Positions 46,842 to 56,828 of a stretch of 64,000 nucleotides of DNA are shown here, one piece after another. Position numbers and translations under genes: made by a program. The first letter of the stretch is position 1. The number at the start of each line of letters is the position of its first letter. The DNA comes from Chitinophagales bacterium (lineage in GTDB: Bacteria; Bacteroidota; Bacteroidia; Chitinophagales; UBA2359): the NCBI GenBank assembly GCA_020636475.1, contig JACJXU010000009.1:1-64000 (forward strand), in the 5' to 3' direction. Below the pieces are notes generated by a model, which made no database searches, was not told the origin of the DNA, and saw only the letters and a program-made list of their open reading frames with translations.

Positions 46842-48649
46842 TCATATTTTAACTTTTATTTCAGGCACCAAATAATCCTTATCAAAGCCTCTGTTTTTAA
46901 ATAACGATATTTTCTCTTTATTTGTAGCAATTGAATACTTTTCAGCTGCTACAAAAAGATTTCTTTAGCTTCGTTATATATGTTGCTTAAAAGTCATCAT
47001 CTTCCAATTTTTCAAAAAGCCATTTCTTTCTTTTGTAAACTCATTTTTTCTCATAGGAACATTTATATCAATTTTGGCAGTTTGTTCTGAAATTAAATCT
47101 GTAGTTCCAGATTTATAAATGGCTCTTGACATCATTAATGAACTCATAATATGTAAGAAAACAAATCCTCCTTTTGAAATTAAACTCCTCTTTTCATCTG
47201 TATAAGTATTTTGACGTATATCAGAGTTTTTAATTGTCCAAATTTTTTGATACAAAACAGAAGAAAACTTATAAATATCGTAATCTGCACCATCGTGAAA
47301 AATTGAGTCATATTTCCCTTGTGATTCAAAAAGAGTAGTAGTATCATTTATTGCCACCACGGATTCTTTATTTACGACTGTTTGAATTATTTGAGCCATT
47401 TTCAAAAGGCCTATTACTTTATTACCAGTAAAACCTTGACGCTTGTAATAATTCTCTCTTCTTTCATAATATATACCTACTTCCTTCAAATATTTTTCAA
47501 TATTCCTCTGTATATGATCATTAGCTTTTAAACTTGCAGACTTTACTGGATTTTGTGAGTTTGTTGCACTTATAATATCAGTTTGGACTTCTAAATTTTC
47601 AGTATTTACGAGCTTGACAAAAACTTTTAATGTTTCAGGTAAAGTGCTTATTTCATCATATGCATAGTATAAACAATGGACAGTTTGGCATCCGTTAACT
47701 ATCTGAGGGTTTACAATACTATATTCATTATTACCTAAAGGATCGATAGAATCTCCTATAATAGTTAGACCGTTATTCATTGCCCAAAAATTCTGTGCTT
47801 TGAGTGGGTCTTTAGCCGATTCAATAATTGAGCTATTAATTTTTTTATCTTCACCTAAAAAAATCTAACATTTCCTTCAGTTAAATGGCTTCTAAAATCA
47901 TCATTATCATCAATTAGAGATTTAATCAAGTCGTTTCCTGAAATAAATCCTGTAAATCCGCTAATATCAATTCCTCTTTCCTTAATTTCAAGAGGTTGAG
48001 AACTAAATTTCAACTCAATACTTTCATCTTTTCTTTCCGTTAAGTCCAGCAATTTTGGGCTCCCCAATAGTGAAATTCAAATGGTATGCTTAAAGGGTTC
48101 TTTTCTAATTCTTCTTGTAAATGGATTATTTTTCTGTAATATTAATTTCAGGTGCAGCTGTAACATAATAGACTTCACAACTAAATTTAGCCTCTCTCTG
48201 CTTGATTTTCTGAATATTTTACGAATTAAGTCCGCAGCATCTATAATATCCTGATTGGCACCAATTTTTTGAAGTTTATCTAAGTCCAGTTCCAGATTAA
48301 AAATCTCTTCAATACCTTCTTTTAAGTTTTTAAATCCATTAGTGGAAAATCCGTTTTCTTTCTTTGTTTGGAAGAACTTTACTTTAATATGACTTTCCTT
48401 ATTTATTTGGTGATTTTCATCTTTGACAAGAACACCGTTACAGAAAACATAACAATGGTCAATTCCTTCATCTCCGCCTTCTCCCATTATACCATCAATC
48501 AAATCATCAAATTCAATTCCATAGAGGTACTGCAAGTTTGAAAATGCCGATACAGCAATCTCAAATTTATTTTTATTGACTGAATTTAATTCTGGATTAT
48601 CCTCAAAAAGTTTATCAATCTGGTCATCAAGTAATATTCTTAAACTCAT
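46842..48649 (-). pseudogene. AIPR (abortive infection phage resistance) protein, multiply frameshifted
   Basis: Phage-defence-associated protein of the AIPR family. Start ATG 48649 (MSLRILLDDQIDKLFEDNPE). Pieces: 48077-48649 (N-terminal nuclease-like part with GIEFDDLIDGIMGEGGDEGI and IKVKFFQTKKENGF), a middle piece near 47855-48067, and 46974-47780 with the family hallmark NPQIVNGCQTVHCLYYAYDE followed by IISATNSQNPVKSASLKAND. After 46974 two further shifts give AAEKYSIATNKEKISLFKNR and the stop at 46842-46844. At least five indels separate pieces that otherwise make one protein of about 600 residues, the family length. EGGDEGID followed by KVKFFQT looks like a PD-(D/E)xK core. Real decay or sequence error cannot be told apart here. 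Confidence 0.78.
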
Positions 48650-48683
48650 TTATATTTTCTTTTTTTGAATGCCTTACAACGCC

Positions 48684-48726
48684 CAAATATACACATTGTG
48701 TATATTTTTCCATTACACATTGGGTA
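48684..48726 (-). promoter_or_regulatory. AIPR promoter with palindromic operator pair
   Basis: On the minus strand TATATTTG (plus 48684-48691) fits the -7 consensus, 35 bp before the AIPR start. It overlaps a perfect palindrome, AAATATACACA (48685-48695) and TGTGTATATTT (48697-48707) around one base. A second, imperfect copy TACACA-T-TGGGTA (48714-48726) follows at 24 bp centre-to-centre, where the -33 element should be. The layout suggests two dimers of a repressor covering the promoter. No DNA-binding gene is adjacent. Confidence 0.6.
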
Positions 48727-48894
48727 TATCCAATTTAAATAAAAATAAACTGTATTTGTATGTCTTTGTAAATTAGGTAATTATCAATATATTTAAGCAA
48801 TAAAAAAATATAAAAAACCCCATTACTCCTTTAAGTTTTCTCCCTTTCAGTCGAAAAGGCAGGTAGTTTTTATTGTGAAATCATCCTTCAAATA

Positions 48895-50082
48895 TTAAGA
48901 AAAAGGATAACGCGCCACATACATTTGCTGTACGTCTTCAATTAGCATTTGCCTAAGGGCATCTATGTTGTAGTGTGTGGTGGCGGAAATAAAAATAACC
49001 TGCTCGTTTTCGCCTAAGCGTTCCTGCCAAGTTTGTTCCATTTCGGCAATAATTATCTCCTTTTCGGCGGCTGGCACCAATTCATCAAAGTGCGTTGCCA
49101 CATAGCGGTCAAACTTATTGAAAACATAAATAATTTTCTTGTCGTTTGCGCCAATCTCTTCAAGCGTTTTGCGCACTACCGTCAGTTGTTCTTCACATTT
49201 TGGGTGCGAAAGGTCGGACACAATAAGCAAAATATCCGACTCGCGCACTTCGTCTAAGGTGGACTTAAAACTTTCGATGAGGCTGTGTGGCAGTTTTCGG
49301 ATAAAACCTACGGTATCGGAAAGCAAGAAAGGCGTATTTTCGTACACAACTTTGCGGGTTGTCGTATCCAAAGTAGCAAAAAGTTTGTCTTCGGCGAATA
49401 CATCGGCTTTGGAAAGTAAGTTCATCAGCGTGGATTTTCCAACATTGGTGTAGCCTACCAACGAAATACGCACCAATTGTCCGCGCTGCTTGCGTTGGGT
49501 AAGGTTTTGGCGTTCTATTTTTGCCAAATCCTCCTTTAGTTTCGCAATTTTGTCTTTTACAATACGGCGGTCTGTTTCAATTTCTTTCTCACCCGGTCCG
49601 CGCAAACCAATACCCCCGCGTTGGCGTTCAAGGTGCGTCCACAAGCCCCTTAAGCGTGGCAAAAGATACTCAAATTGCGCCAATTCTACTTGGGTACGCG
49701 CCTGTGCAGTACGTGCGCGGCTCGCAAAAATGTCCAAAATCAAGTAGCTGCGGTCAATAACTTTTCGTTTGAATGTTTTTTCCAAATTATGCAGTTGCGT
49801 AGGAGAGAGGTCGTCATCGAAAATAACCATGTCCACATCGTGAGTTTCAATGTATTCGGCAATTTCTGCTGCTTTGCCCGTTCCTATAAAAGTGGCTTTG
49901 TGGTAAGCATCTAATTTTTGTTGAAATATTTTGACTATCTCGGCTCCGGCAGTATTTGCCAAAAAAGCCAGTTCATCTAAATGCTCCCGAACCTCGCTTT
50001 CTGTTTGTTTTTGAAAAATAACGCCCACCAAAATAGCTTTTTCGGGAGCGATTTTCAATCCTTCTTTTTTTTGTTCAATCAA
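48895..50082 (-). CDS. hflX: GTPase HflX
   Basis: Ribosome-associated GTPase that splits stalled or stressed 70S ribosomes. The N-terminal HflX domain (DVDMVIFDDDLSPTQLHNLE, RRGGIGLRGPGEKEIETDRR) is followed by a coiled segment and the G domain: G1 SLVGYTNVGKSTLMNLL (about residues 206-222), G3 LLSDTVGFIRKLPHSLIESF, G4 VFNKFDRY. 395 aa, normal. The ATG (50082) overlaps the end of lspA by 8 nt, so the two are translationally coupled. Confidence 0.95.
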   Translation of the reverse strand: MIEQKKEGLKIAPEKAILVGVIFQKQTESEVREHLDELAFLANTAGAEIVKIFQQKLDAYHKATFIGTGKAAEIAEYIETHDVDMVIFDDDLSPTQLHNLEKTFKRKVIDRSYLILDIFASRARTAQARTQVELAQFEYLLPRLRGLWTHLERQRGGIGLRGPGEKEIETDRRIVKDKIAKLKEDLAKIERQNLTQRKQRGQLVRISLVGYTNVGKSTLMNLLSKADVFAEDKLFATLDTTTRKVVYENTPFLLSDTVGFIRKLPHSLIESFKSTLDEVRESDILLIVSDLSHPKCEEQLTVVRKTLEEIGANDKKIIYVFNKFDRYVATHFDELVPAAEKEIIIAEMEQTWQERLGENEQVIFISATTHYNIDALRQMLIEDVQQMYVARYPFS

Positions 50083-50740
50083 GTGTTTCTTCGGTTTGAA
50101 TGGTGGACGAATGGGCTAATGCTTTGTCTTTTTTAGTAGCTGTTGCAAAATTTTGACTTATTAATAGCAAAATAAAACCTACCGAAATAGCAGCATCGGC
50201 AATATTAAAAACCGGACGGAAAAAAATGACATATTCGCCACCCCAAAAAGGAATCCACGAAGGTAAAGTTCCTTCGTACAGCGGGAAATACAACATATCT
50301 ACCACTCTGCCAAACAGCAAGGGCGCGTATCCGCCTTCGGGCGGAAATAATTGCGCGATATTGTGAGGGTGATACAAACTTTCGTTGAAAATAAGCCCGT
50401 AAAAAAGGCTGTCAATAATATTGCCGATAGCTCCGGCAATGATAAAAGAGAAGGATATTAAAACTAATTTGGACGCTCCTTTTTTGTATAAATGATTTAA
50501 AACAAAAAACAGCAACACTACCGCCATAATTCTAAAAAGTGTAAGAATAGGCTTGCCGTAGGAAAAATTCAGGGATAAACCAAAAGCCATTCCTTCATTT
50601 TCGATAAAATGTAGTTTAAACCAATTTCCGATTACATTAATTTCTTCGCCCAGATAAAAGTGCGTTTTTATCCATATTTTAAAACACTGGTCAATGAAAA
50701 GTATGAGCAGTATAATGCCGATTAAATGTTTCTTTTTCAA
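50075..50740 (-). CDS. lspA: Lipoprotein signal peptidase (signal peptidase II)
   Basis: Inner-membrane aspartyl protease that removes signal peptides from prolipoproteins; together with Lnt (lnt locus in this window) it matures the lipoproteins. Four membrane helices; catalytic Asp residues in GAIGNIIDSLFYG and VFNIADAAISVGFILLL. The loop between helices 3 and 4 is long (about 60 residues, with PPEGGYAPLLFGRVVDMLYF), as in other Bacteroidota LspA. 221 aa. Overlaps hflX. Confidence 0.94.
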   Translation of the reverse strand: MKKKHLIGIILLILFIDQCFKIWIKTHFYLGEEINVIGNWFKLHFIENEGMAFGLSLNFSYGKPILTLFRIMAVVLLFFVLNHLYKKGASKLVLISFSFIIAGAIGNIIDSLFYGLIFNESLYHPHNIAQLFPPEGGYAPLLFGRVVDMLYFPLYEGTLPSWIPFWGGEYVIFFRPVFNIADAAISVGFILLLISQNFATATKKDKALAHSSTIQTEETLD

Positions 50741-50820
50741 TAAATTTAATTTTTAGAAGCGAAAATAACAGTTTAATACAGAATATTAAAGTTAAAAATA
50801 CTTATCGTCCTTTTAAATCT

Positions 50821-50937
50821 GCACATTGAGCGAAGTCGAAATGTGTTTTAATTGCGTTTCGGCTTCGCTCAACGCGCATAAAAATTCACTCAACACGCAT
50901 CAAGATTTGCACATTGAGCGAAGTCGAAATGTGTTTT
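50821..50937. repeat. REP-like cluster: direct repeat with inverted middle copy
   Basis: The 29-bp unit beginning GCACATTGAGCGAAGTCG occurs identically at 50821-50849 and 50909-50937. Between them lies an inverted relative, TTTCGGCTTCGCTCAA (50857-50872). Each direct copy has CACATT/AATGTG ends that can pair. Same family as 36357-36372 and 46541-46596. Confidence 0.75.
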
Positions 50938-50951
50938 CAACGCTTGTTTGG

Positions 50952-50992
50952 GTAAAAAATAAGGGTAGCCTCCTAAAAAAGACTACCCCTTG
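50952..50992 (-). terminator. Terminator of the acyl-CoA dehydrogenase gene
   Basis: GGGTAG (50963-50968) pairs with CTACCC (50983-50988), extended by flanking bases. On the minus strand the hairpin is followed by TTATTTTTT. Confidence 0.65.
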
Positions 50993-51078
50993 CTAATCAA
51001 TTATTTTTAACCACTAAAAACAATATTTGTTCTCACTAATTAGCTTGTCGGCAATTTTACGGCGCAATTCAATTGTGT

Positions 51079-52806
51079 TCAACGGTCGAATTTGGTAAAA
51101 CGTTTCAAACCTATGAGCATCATCCGTTGCATATCGCCTTCGGCAATGGCAGCGATAGCAGTTTTGCCGATGCTGTGCATTTTTTCCAAAGCATCATTCA
51201 AAAATACTTGGGCAATGGCAATTTCCTCTTGGCAAGCCGCTTCACTCGAGCGATTTACCTTTTTTTCTACTCGCAAAATAGCAGATTCGGCAGCAAACAA
51301 ATCGAAGGACATATCTGCCAAGCACATAATTATTTCTTGCTGATTTTCTAAATCCTGCATATATTTTTGTACTGCTGCTCCGGCAATCATCAAAATAGCT
51401 TTTTTCGCTTGCACTACTGCTTTTTTCTCTTTGGCAAAAAATGTTTCGTCTTCCTCGCCGCCAAAATCGGGAATTGCCATCAATTCTTGCTGTACTTTCA
51501 TCGCAGGACCAATAATGTCAATTTGTCCTTTCATCGCGCGGCGCAGCAACATATCTACAGCCAAAAGGCGGTTTATTTCGTTGGTGCCTTCAAAAATACG
51601 ATTAATGCGAGCATCGCGATACGAGCGTGCGGCAGGATATTCTTCCGAAAAACCGTAGCCACCATAGACTTGTACCATTTCGTCCACACAATAGTCGAGT
51701 GTTTCGGAGCCCATTACTTTAAGCGCAGCACATTCGATGGCATATTCTTCGGCAGCCAGAAGTTTGGCAATTTCAGGCGATTTCCCTTCAGCTTTAAGCT
51801 CATCTACTTTGGTTTTTATTAGGTTGGAAACGCGATATGTTGCCGATTCGCAAGCAAAACTGAGAATGGCTTGTTGGGCTAATTTGTGTTTTATCGCGCC
51901 AAAATGTGCAATAGTTTGCTTGAATTGTACCCGCTCGTTGGCGTATTTTATAGATTGTGTATTGGCGGCTTTAGAACCACCCATTACCATAGCGCAGAGT
52001 TTGTAGCGACCAATATTGAGTACATTAAAAGCAATTTTGTAGCCTTTGCCTATTTCTCCCAAAACATTTTCGGCAGGTACTTTTACATTTTCGAAGAAAA
52101 CTTGGCGGGTAGAAGAACCCTTGATGCCCATTTTATTTTCTTCAGCACCCAAAGTTATTCCTTCGGATTTTGCATCTATTACAAAACCGGTAAATTTATC
52201 ACCATCTACTTGGGCAAAAACGATAAAAATATCGGCAAAACCGGAGTTGGTTATCCACATTTTTTGTCCGGTAATATGATAAAACTTGCCATCGTCTGAG
52301 AGAATTGCCTTGCTTTTTGCTGCCAGTGCGTCAGAGCCGGAGCCGGGTTCGGTAAGACAGTAGGCAGCTTTTAGGTTTCCTACGGCTAAATGTGGAAGGT
52401 ATTTTTTCTTTTGTTCTTCGGTGCCGAAATACAAAATAGGCAGTGTGCCAATTCCTGTATGCGCCGCTACGGCAACACCGAAGGAATGACTAAGTCCCAG
52501 TTTTTCGGAGAGGAGGGTTTCGGTGTTGAGATTTACGCCCATACCGTCGTATTCTTGCGGCAGCGTAGCACCCAACAAACCCAGCGTTCCGGCTTCGTGG
52601 AGGAGTTCTTCCATAAGCCCGGGTTCCATTTTGTCAATTTTTTCTATATTGGGAAAAATGCGTGTTTTTACGAAATCTTCCGCCATCGCGCCGAACATTC
52701 GCTGTTCTTCATTGAGGTCGTCCGGTGTGAAAACATCTGCTGCAACAGCGTTTTTGATTAAAAACTCGCCGCCTTGAAGTACTTTTTTAATGCTATCAAC
52801 TGACAT
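51079..52806 (-). CDS. Acyl-CoA dehydrogenase with extended C-terminus (VLCAD-like)
   Basis: FAD-dependent first step of beta-oxidation. Signatures: AYCLTEPGSGSDALAAKSKA and MWITNSGFADIFIVFAQVDG (FAD and substrate site), then VQVYGGYGFSEEYPAARSYR and INRIFEGTNEINRLL with the likely catalytic Glu. 575 aa exceeds the usual 380-400 because of an extra C-terminal helical domain of about 160 residues, as in very-long-chain/ACAD9-type enzymes. It has a good own promoter and terminator, hence monocistronic. Confidence 0.92.
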   Translation of the reverse strand: MSVDSIKKVLQGGEFLIKNAVAADVFTPDDLNEEQRMFGAMAEDFVKTRIFPNIEKIDKMEPGLMEELLHEAGTLGLLGATLPQEYDGMGVNLNTETLLSEKLGLSHSFGVAVAAHTGIGTLPILYFGTEEQKKKYLPHLAVGNLKAAYCLTEPGSGSDALAAKSKAILSDDGKFYHITGQKMWITNSGFADIFIVFAQVDGDKFTGFVIDAKSEGITLGAEENKMGIKGSSTRQVFFENVKVPAENVLGEIGKGYKIAFNVLNIGRYKLCAMVMGGSKAANTQSIKYANERVQFKQTIAHFGAIKHKLAQQAILSFACESATYRVSNLIKTKVDELKAEGKSPEIAKLLAAEEYAIECAALKVMGSETLDYCVDEMVQVYGGYGFSEEYPAARSYRDARINRIFEGTNEINRLLAVDMLLRRAMKGQIDIIGPAMKVQQELMAIPDFGGEEDETFFAKEKKAVVQAKKAILMIAGAAVQKYMQDLENQQEIIMCLADMSFDLFAAESAILRVEKKVNRSSEAACQEEIAIAQVFLNDALEKMHSIGKTAIAAIAEGDMQRMMLIGLKRFTKFDR

Positions 52807-52852
52807 AATTTTTAGGATATTTTTAAGATGAAAAATTTAAACATTTACCTTA

Positions 52853-52884
52853 CAAAAGTATAAAATTTCGCACAAAAAAACAAA
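52853..52884 (-). promoter_or_regulatory. Promoter of the acyl-CoA dehydrogenase gene
   Basis: On the minus strand TACTTTTG (plus 52853-52860) as -7 and TTTG (52881-52884) as -33, 20 bp apart; 46 bp before ATG 52806. Matches the Bacteroidota consensus. Confidence 0.6.
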
Positions 52885-53004
52885 AATATTCGCTATTTGC
52901 GAAAATTCGCTAAAATTTTACCCTAAAAAATTGTATTTTATGTGATATAAGGTATAAAACTTGCCGTAGAATGTTACATTTACTGTATAAAAAATGAATA
53001 TTGT

Positions 53005-55011
53005 ATGCAAATGCCTTTGGCTTCGTCGTTTTCTTATCGAAGTTTATTGCCTATAAGTTGGTTGCTGCTTTTTTGCAGTTTGTGCGTGCTGAGGTTTTAT
53101 CCGCAGATAAAGTTAGTGTACTTGTTGTTGGCGATAGCTATTGCAGTAAATGGAGTAGTACACAAGCGTAGTCTTTATCGACAAGGCATGCAGCAGGTAG
53201 AAGAGGCGATGGTGATGTTGGTGGCTTTGGGCATTGGTGTGTTGTGGCTCAATTTTATTGCCCAAACCGATGAGTTGTTTGGTTTTGGCTTGCAGTTTTT
53301 TCAAACAGTTAAGCCCTTTGTTCAGCTAATAGCATATTTCGCGGCAATATTATTTTGGATTTATGGTCTTTTGTTTGTCGAAAAAATTCTTTTGCAAAAT
53401 GCAAATGCAGGAATATTGTTTGTTCGTTATTGGGAAATAATATTGGGAATTAGTTTGTTGTTGCCATTGGTGGGAACATTATTGCCGCAAGGTTTTGCCG
53501 TATATGCAATTGGTTTGGGTTTAGTGCTTTTTTTGCCTTTGTCGGTGCAGTTGCAGTGGATTGTTTGGCTCAATCGAAAGGACAAGTGGCTTAGTGTTTT
53601 ATATTTGAGTATTCTTCTGGGAGTAAATATTGGTTTGTGGTTGCTCAGTGCTAATGCTTCGCCTTCTTTTTATCAATATTTTCAAATATTTTTTTCCTTA
53701 CTCATTGGCGGAACTTCGCTATATTTTTTGAACGCGCTGATATCGCTTATTTTTAACTTGCCCCTTAGTGCTACTATTGAGGAAATTCAGACAGAGGCGC
53801 GCAGTTTCAGGGAAATGAATGCGCTGCATTTTAGTTCCGGCAATGTACAAGATGGAATTGCCCATTTGTTGAATATTTGTTTGGAAAACGCCAAAGCCGA
53901 TGCTGCGGTAATGGTGGAATATATGCCCGAAGGAGAAGATAAAGTTTATGTGAAAAATATTTCGCAAGAAAGTGTTGAAGATTGGGTGTTTCGGTATTAT
54001 CCGCAATTTACGCTTGCGCTCCATAATACAAAGCAATATCCTATTTATTGGGAGAATGTGGCAGATATTCCTTATAAAAGTCTTTTGTTGTATCCTGCGT
54101 GGGAAGAGGAAAAATTGGTGGGACAAATATTGTTATGTAAAAAAAACACACGCGCATTTAGCCAAAAACAACGGGAAAAAGTACGTTGGTTGGTGGAGCA
54201 ATACAGCGTTTTGAAGAGCAACCAGAAACTAATGGAAAAAAGTAGGCAATTAGCGCAAAAAGAGGCGCAATTTCAACTTGCCCGCGATATTCAGCAAGCA
54301 TTGTTGCCCCAAGCATTTTCTTCGCCTTATTTGGAAGTTGCGGCGTACAACCAAACCGCAGACGAGGTAGGGGGCGATTATTATGACTATTTTGTAGATG
54401 AACATGGCAACAGTACTTTTGTAATTGCAGATGTAGCGGGTTCGGGAACTTCGGCGGCATTTTACATGGCGGAAATGAAAGGTATTTTTAGTGTTTTAGT
54501 ACGCCAAAGCACGCTGAGTTTATCGGAAAAAATAGAGCTTATGAACAAAACCATTGCCGCAAGCGTACCCAACAATGTTTTTATTACCCTAATGTTGGTG
54601 CAGATTTTACCACAGCAGCATACATTACATTTGGTTCGTGCCGGACACCCGCCTATGTTGTATTTTCAACAGGCTACAAAACAACATACGCGCTGTGAAC
54701 CAAAGGGAATAGGCTTAGGGATTTTGCGAAATGAAAGTATTTTGTCGCGCATTTCGGTTGTAGAATACACTTTGGCAGACAAGGATATAATCTTGCTTTT
54801 TACCGATGGATTAATAGAAAATAAACATCCTCAAAGTCGTGAAGAGTGGGGTATTGATGGTTTAGAAAAAGCATTCGCACAAGCGGTGCATAGCGAAACT
54901 ACCGAAGGTATTTTGCAGCAAATATTACATCTGCGAGAAAAAGATGGGTATAACCCTGCGGAAGACGATGAGTGCATAATTGTAGTAAAATATAATAGTG
55001 AACAAAATTAA
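53005..55011 (+). CDS. Membrane-bound SpoIIE/RsbU-type PP2C phosphatase
   Basis: Signal-transduction Ser/Thr phosphatase. The first 255 residues or so hold about eight membrane spans. A GAF-like sensor region follows (about 290-390, GIAHLLNICLENAKADAAVM), then a short coiled linker with ARDIQQALLPQ, then the PP2C/SpoIIE domain: NQTADEVGGDYYDYFVDEHG, FVIADVAGSGTSAAFYMAEM and ILLFTDGLIENKHPQSREEW, giving the metal-binding Asp residues. 668 aa. In other bacteria such proteins dephosphorylate anti-anti-sigma factors; no such partner is nearby. Confidence 0.87.
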   Translation: MQMPLASSFSYRSLLPISWLLLFCSLCVLRFYPQIKLVYLLLAIAIAVNGVVHKRSLYRQGMQQVEEAMVMLVALGIGVLWLNFIAQTDELFGFGLQFFQTVKPFVQLIAYFAAILFWIYGLLFVEKILLQNANAGILFVRYWEIILGISLLLPLVGTLLPQGFAVYAIGLGLVLFLPLSVQLQWIVWLNRKDKWLSVLYLSILLGVNIGLWLLSANASPSFYQYFQIFFSLLIGGTSLYFLNALISLIFNLPLSATIEEIQTEARSFREMNALHFSSGNVQDGIAHLLNICLENAKADAAVMVEYMPEGEDKVYVKNISQESVEDWVFRYYPQFTLALHNTKQYPIYWENVADIPYKSLLLYPAWEEEKLVGQILLCKKNTRAFSQKQREKVRWLVEQYSVLKSNQKLMEKSRQLAQKEAQFQLARDIQQALLPQAFSSPYLEVAAYNQTADEVGGDYYDYFVDEHGNSTFVIADVAGSGTSAAFYMAEMKGIFSVLVRQSTLSLSEKIELMNKTIAASVPNNVFITLMLVQILPQQHTLHLVRAGHPPMLYFQQATKQHTRCEPKGIGLGILRNESILSRISVVEYTLADKDIILLFTDGLIENKHPQSREEWGIDGLEKAFAQAVHSETTEGILQQILHLREKDGYNPAEDDECIIVVKYNSEQN

Positions 55012-55066
55012 AAATGAACAACATTGTATCATTATTATCAAACAAAAAATTTCTCAATAGAAAAAA

Positions 55067-56821
55067 TCAATGCACGAAAAACTTCCCGTACGCCAATTTA
55101 TTTTGCCGATGCTGGTCAAAAATTTGGTAAAGATACACGCCCGCAGGGAGTTGTTGTGGCAAGCTAAAACGATTGCCGGTACACTGGTTTTGTAGTATCA
55201 CGCGCCCTTGTGTATCGACAATTTGGAGTTGTGCTTGTTGTAGTTCCGTCCAAAAGTGCAGGGCATTTTCTTGCGGCACATAGCTAACGGGCAAGTTGTT
55301 GTGTAGTGGCGGCATTTGTTCGTTGCCGAGCACCCAATCTTCGGGACAAGTTTCGGAGGTGTTAATTTGCACGCACTGTCCTACGGAAAGGGTATCGCAA
55401 AAGTAAGCGTTGAGGGTAGCCCAGTAAGTGCCACTTTGTGCGTAAGTGTGTGTAACAGAGCCACCGGCAAAAGCAGGGGCAATGCTTCCATCGCCGAAGT
55501 CCCACACCAAGACATAAGGTTCGCCGCGAAAGCCGAGTGTATCGGCGGTAAAAGTTGCGTTGTAGTTTTCTATGGATTGTTGCATCTCAATACTTGGATT
55601 TTCGAGCAGTCCGAGGCAGTTGGTGTGGAGCAGGAGAATATCGGCAGTACCGCCATTCATTACAACAGAAGAATCTGCATTGTAGAGGGGTATGGATTCT
55701 AAGCCGGATTCCCAGCGACCAGTCACCCAAAAAGTACCGTTCGGGTCGGTAGCGAGGGCATAGGCGTAGTCATTTTTTTCGCCACCGTAGAGGCGTTGCC
55801 AAATGATATTTCCTTGTGGACTTAGCTTGGTGAGGTGTACTTGTGCTTCGAGGGAGTCGCCAGTAAGGTAGCAACCTGCTACAATGATATCACCGGAGGG
55901 AAGTTCAGCCACTTCACCATTGCCACAATCATTGCACAGGTCGGGACTTTGCCAAAGGACGTTGTAGTTTTGGTCAAGTTTGATGATAGCATTGTATTTA
56001 CCATCGACATAATCGACATAAGTGCCGATAAAAGTATTGTTGGCAGCGTTTTTAAAACTGTGGATGGCTTCAAAATAGCTTTGCACGGGAATAATTTGTT
56101 TTTTAACGATATCGCCATTCGTGGTTAATTCTATAAAAGCGATTTGCCCTACGCCGTCCCAAGCACTCCAGTTAACAAGGCAGTTTGCCAAGAAATTTCC
56201 ATTGGGTAGGGGTACGATGCTGATAACCTTATTATCATACAAAAACTCATCAATTATCTTTTCCCAAATAATATCGCCGTTCTTGTCTATTTTGAGGAGT
56301 AAAATTTTTCTTAAATTATATGGTATGTCAGGCTCGTCCGGAATATTTATATTTCCCCCGATAATAAAAGTATTATCGGGGGAAACTGTAATGGAATTAG
56401 CAACGGATGTAAACGTGTTAGAAATACTTAATTTTTTTGCAAAGAAATAAGTGTCAAATTTGTAAAATGCTAACAAGATATCCCCGTGAAAATAATCTCC
56501 AACTAAACCAGCAAAAATTAAATTTTGATCTTCCCCAATAGCAAAGCAAGTTAAATTTGATTGCCCTAATGTATCTGCTATAATATAATCATTAATAATA
56601 TTCCCAAGTGTATCCGATTTATTTATAAATCCTTGCCAGTAACCATCAAAAATAACCAATTAGCTGCGCTACCGAAATAGTAAAGATTATTTTCACTCAA
56701 AAAATCGATGTCCACTATCAATATGAGCAATATCTTTAGTTTGTAAAAATAAAGAGTCTTGCGCATAAACTAAGTTGAATAAACTCAAACAGAGGTAACA
56801 AGAAATTAAGACTTTCCGAAT
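55067..56821 (-). pseudogene. T9SS PKD-domain protein, tandem copy A (start lost, frameshifted)
   Basis: Last of three tandem paralogues. Beta-propeller-like N-terminal part (repeats such as NTFIIGGNINIPDEPDIPYN), PKD-like domain (VWDFGDGSIAPAFAGGSVTH) and a type-A sorting domain ending LPAGVYLYQIFDQHRQ...GKFFVH. The codon matching the ATG of copy B is ATT here (plus 56819-56821). The signal peptide is still readable (LISCYLCLSLFNLVYAQ), but the frame breaks near 56705 and 56650. An open frame runs from 56659 down to 55067. Central part nearly identical to copy B, but its PKD region differs from B and C. The base substitution at the start argues for real decay; the indels may be errors. Confidence 0.75.
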
Positions 56822-56828
56822 AATGTAA

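Larger units (their letters stand above)
50741..51078. other. Intergenic region lspA - acyl-CoA dehydrogenase with repeats and terminator
   Basis: 338 bp containing three REP-like segments (50821-50937) and the terminator of the acyl-CoA dehydrogenase (50952-50992). I see no gene and no exact promoter core for lspA. Confidence 0.5.

Noticed and set aside
50821..50937. CRISPR array
   Set aside because: Only two direct copies with an inverted copy between them, no regular spacers and no cas genes; REP-like instead.
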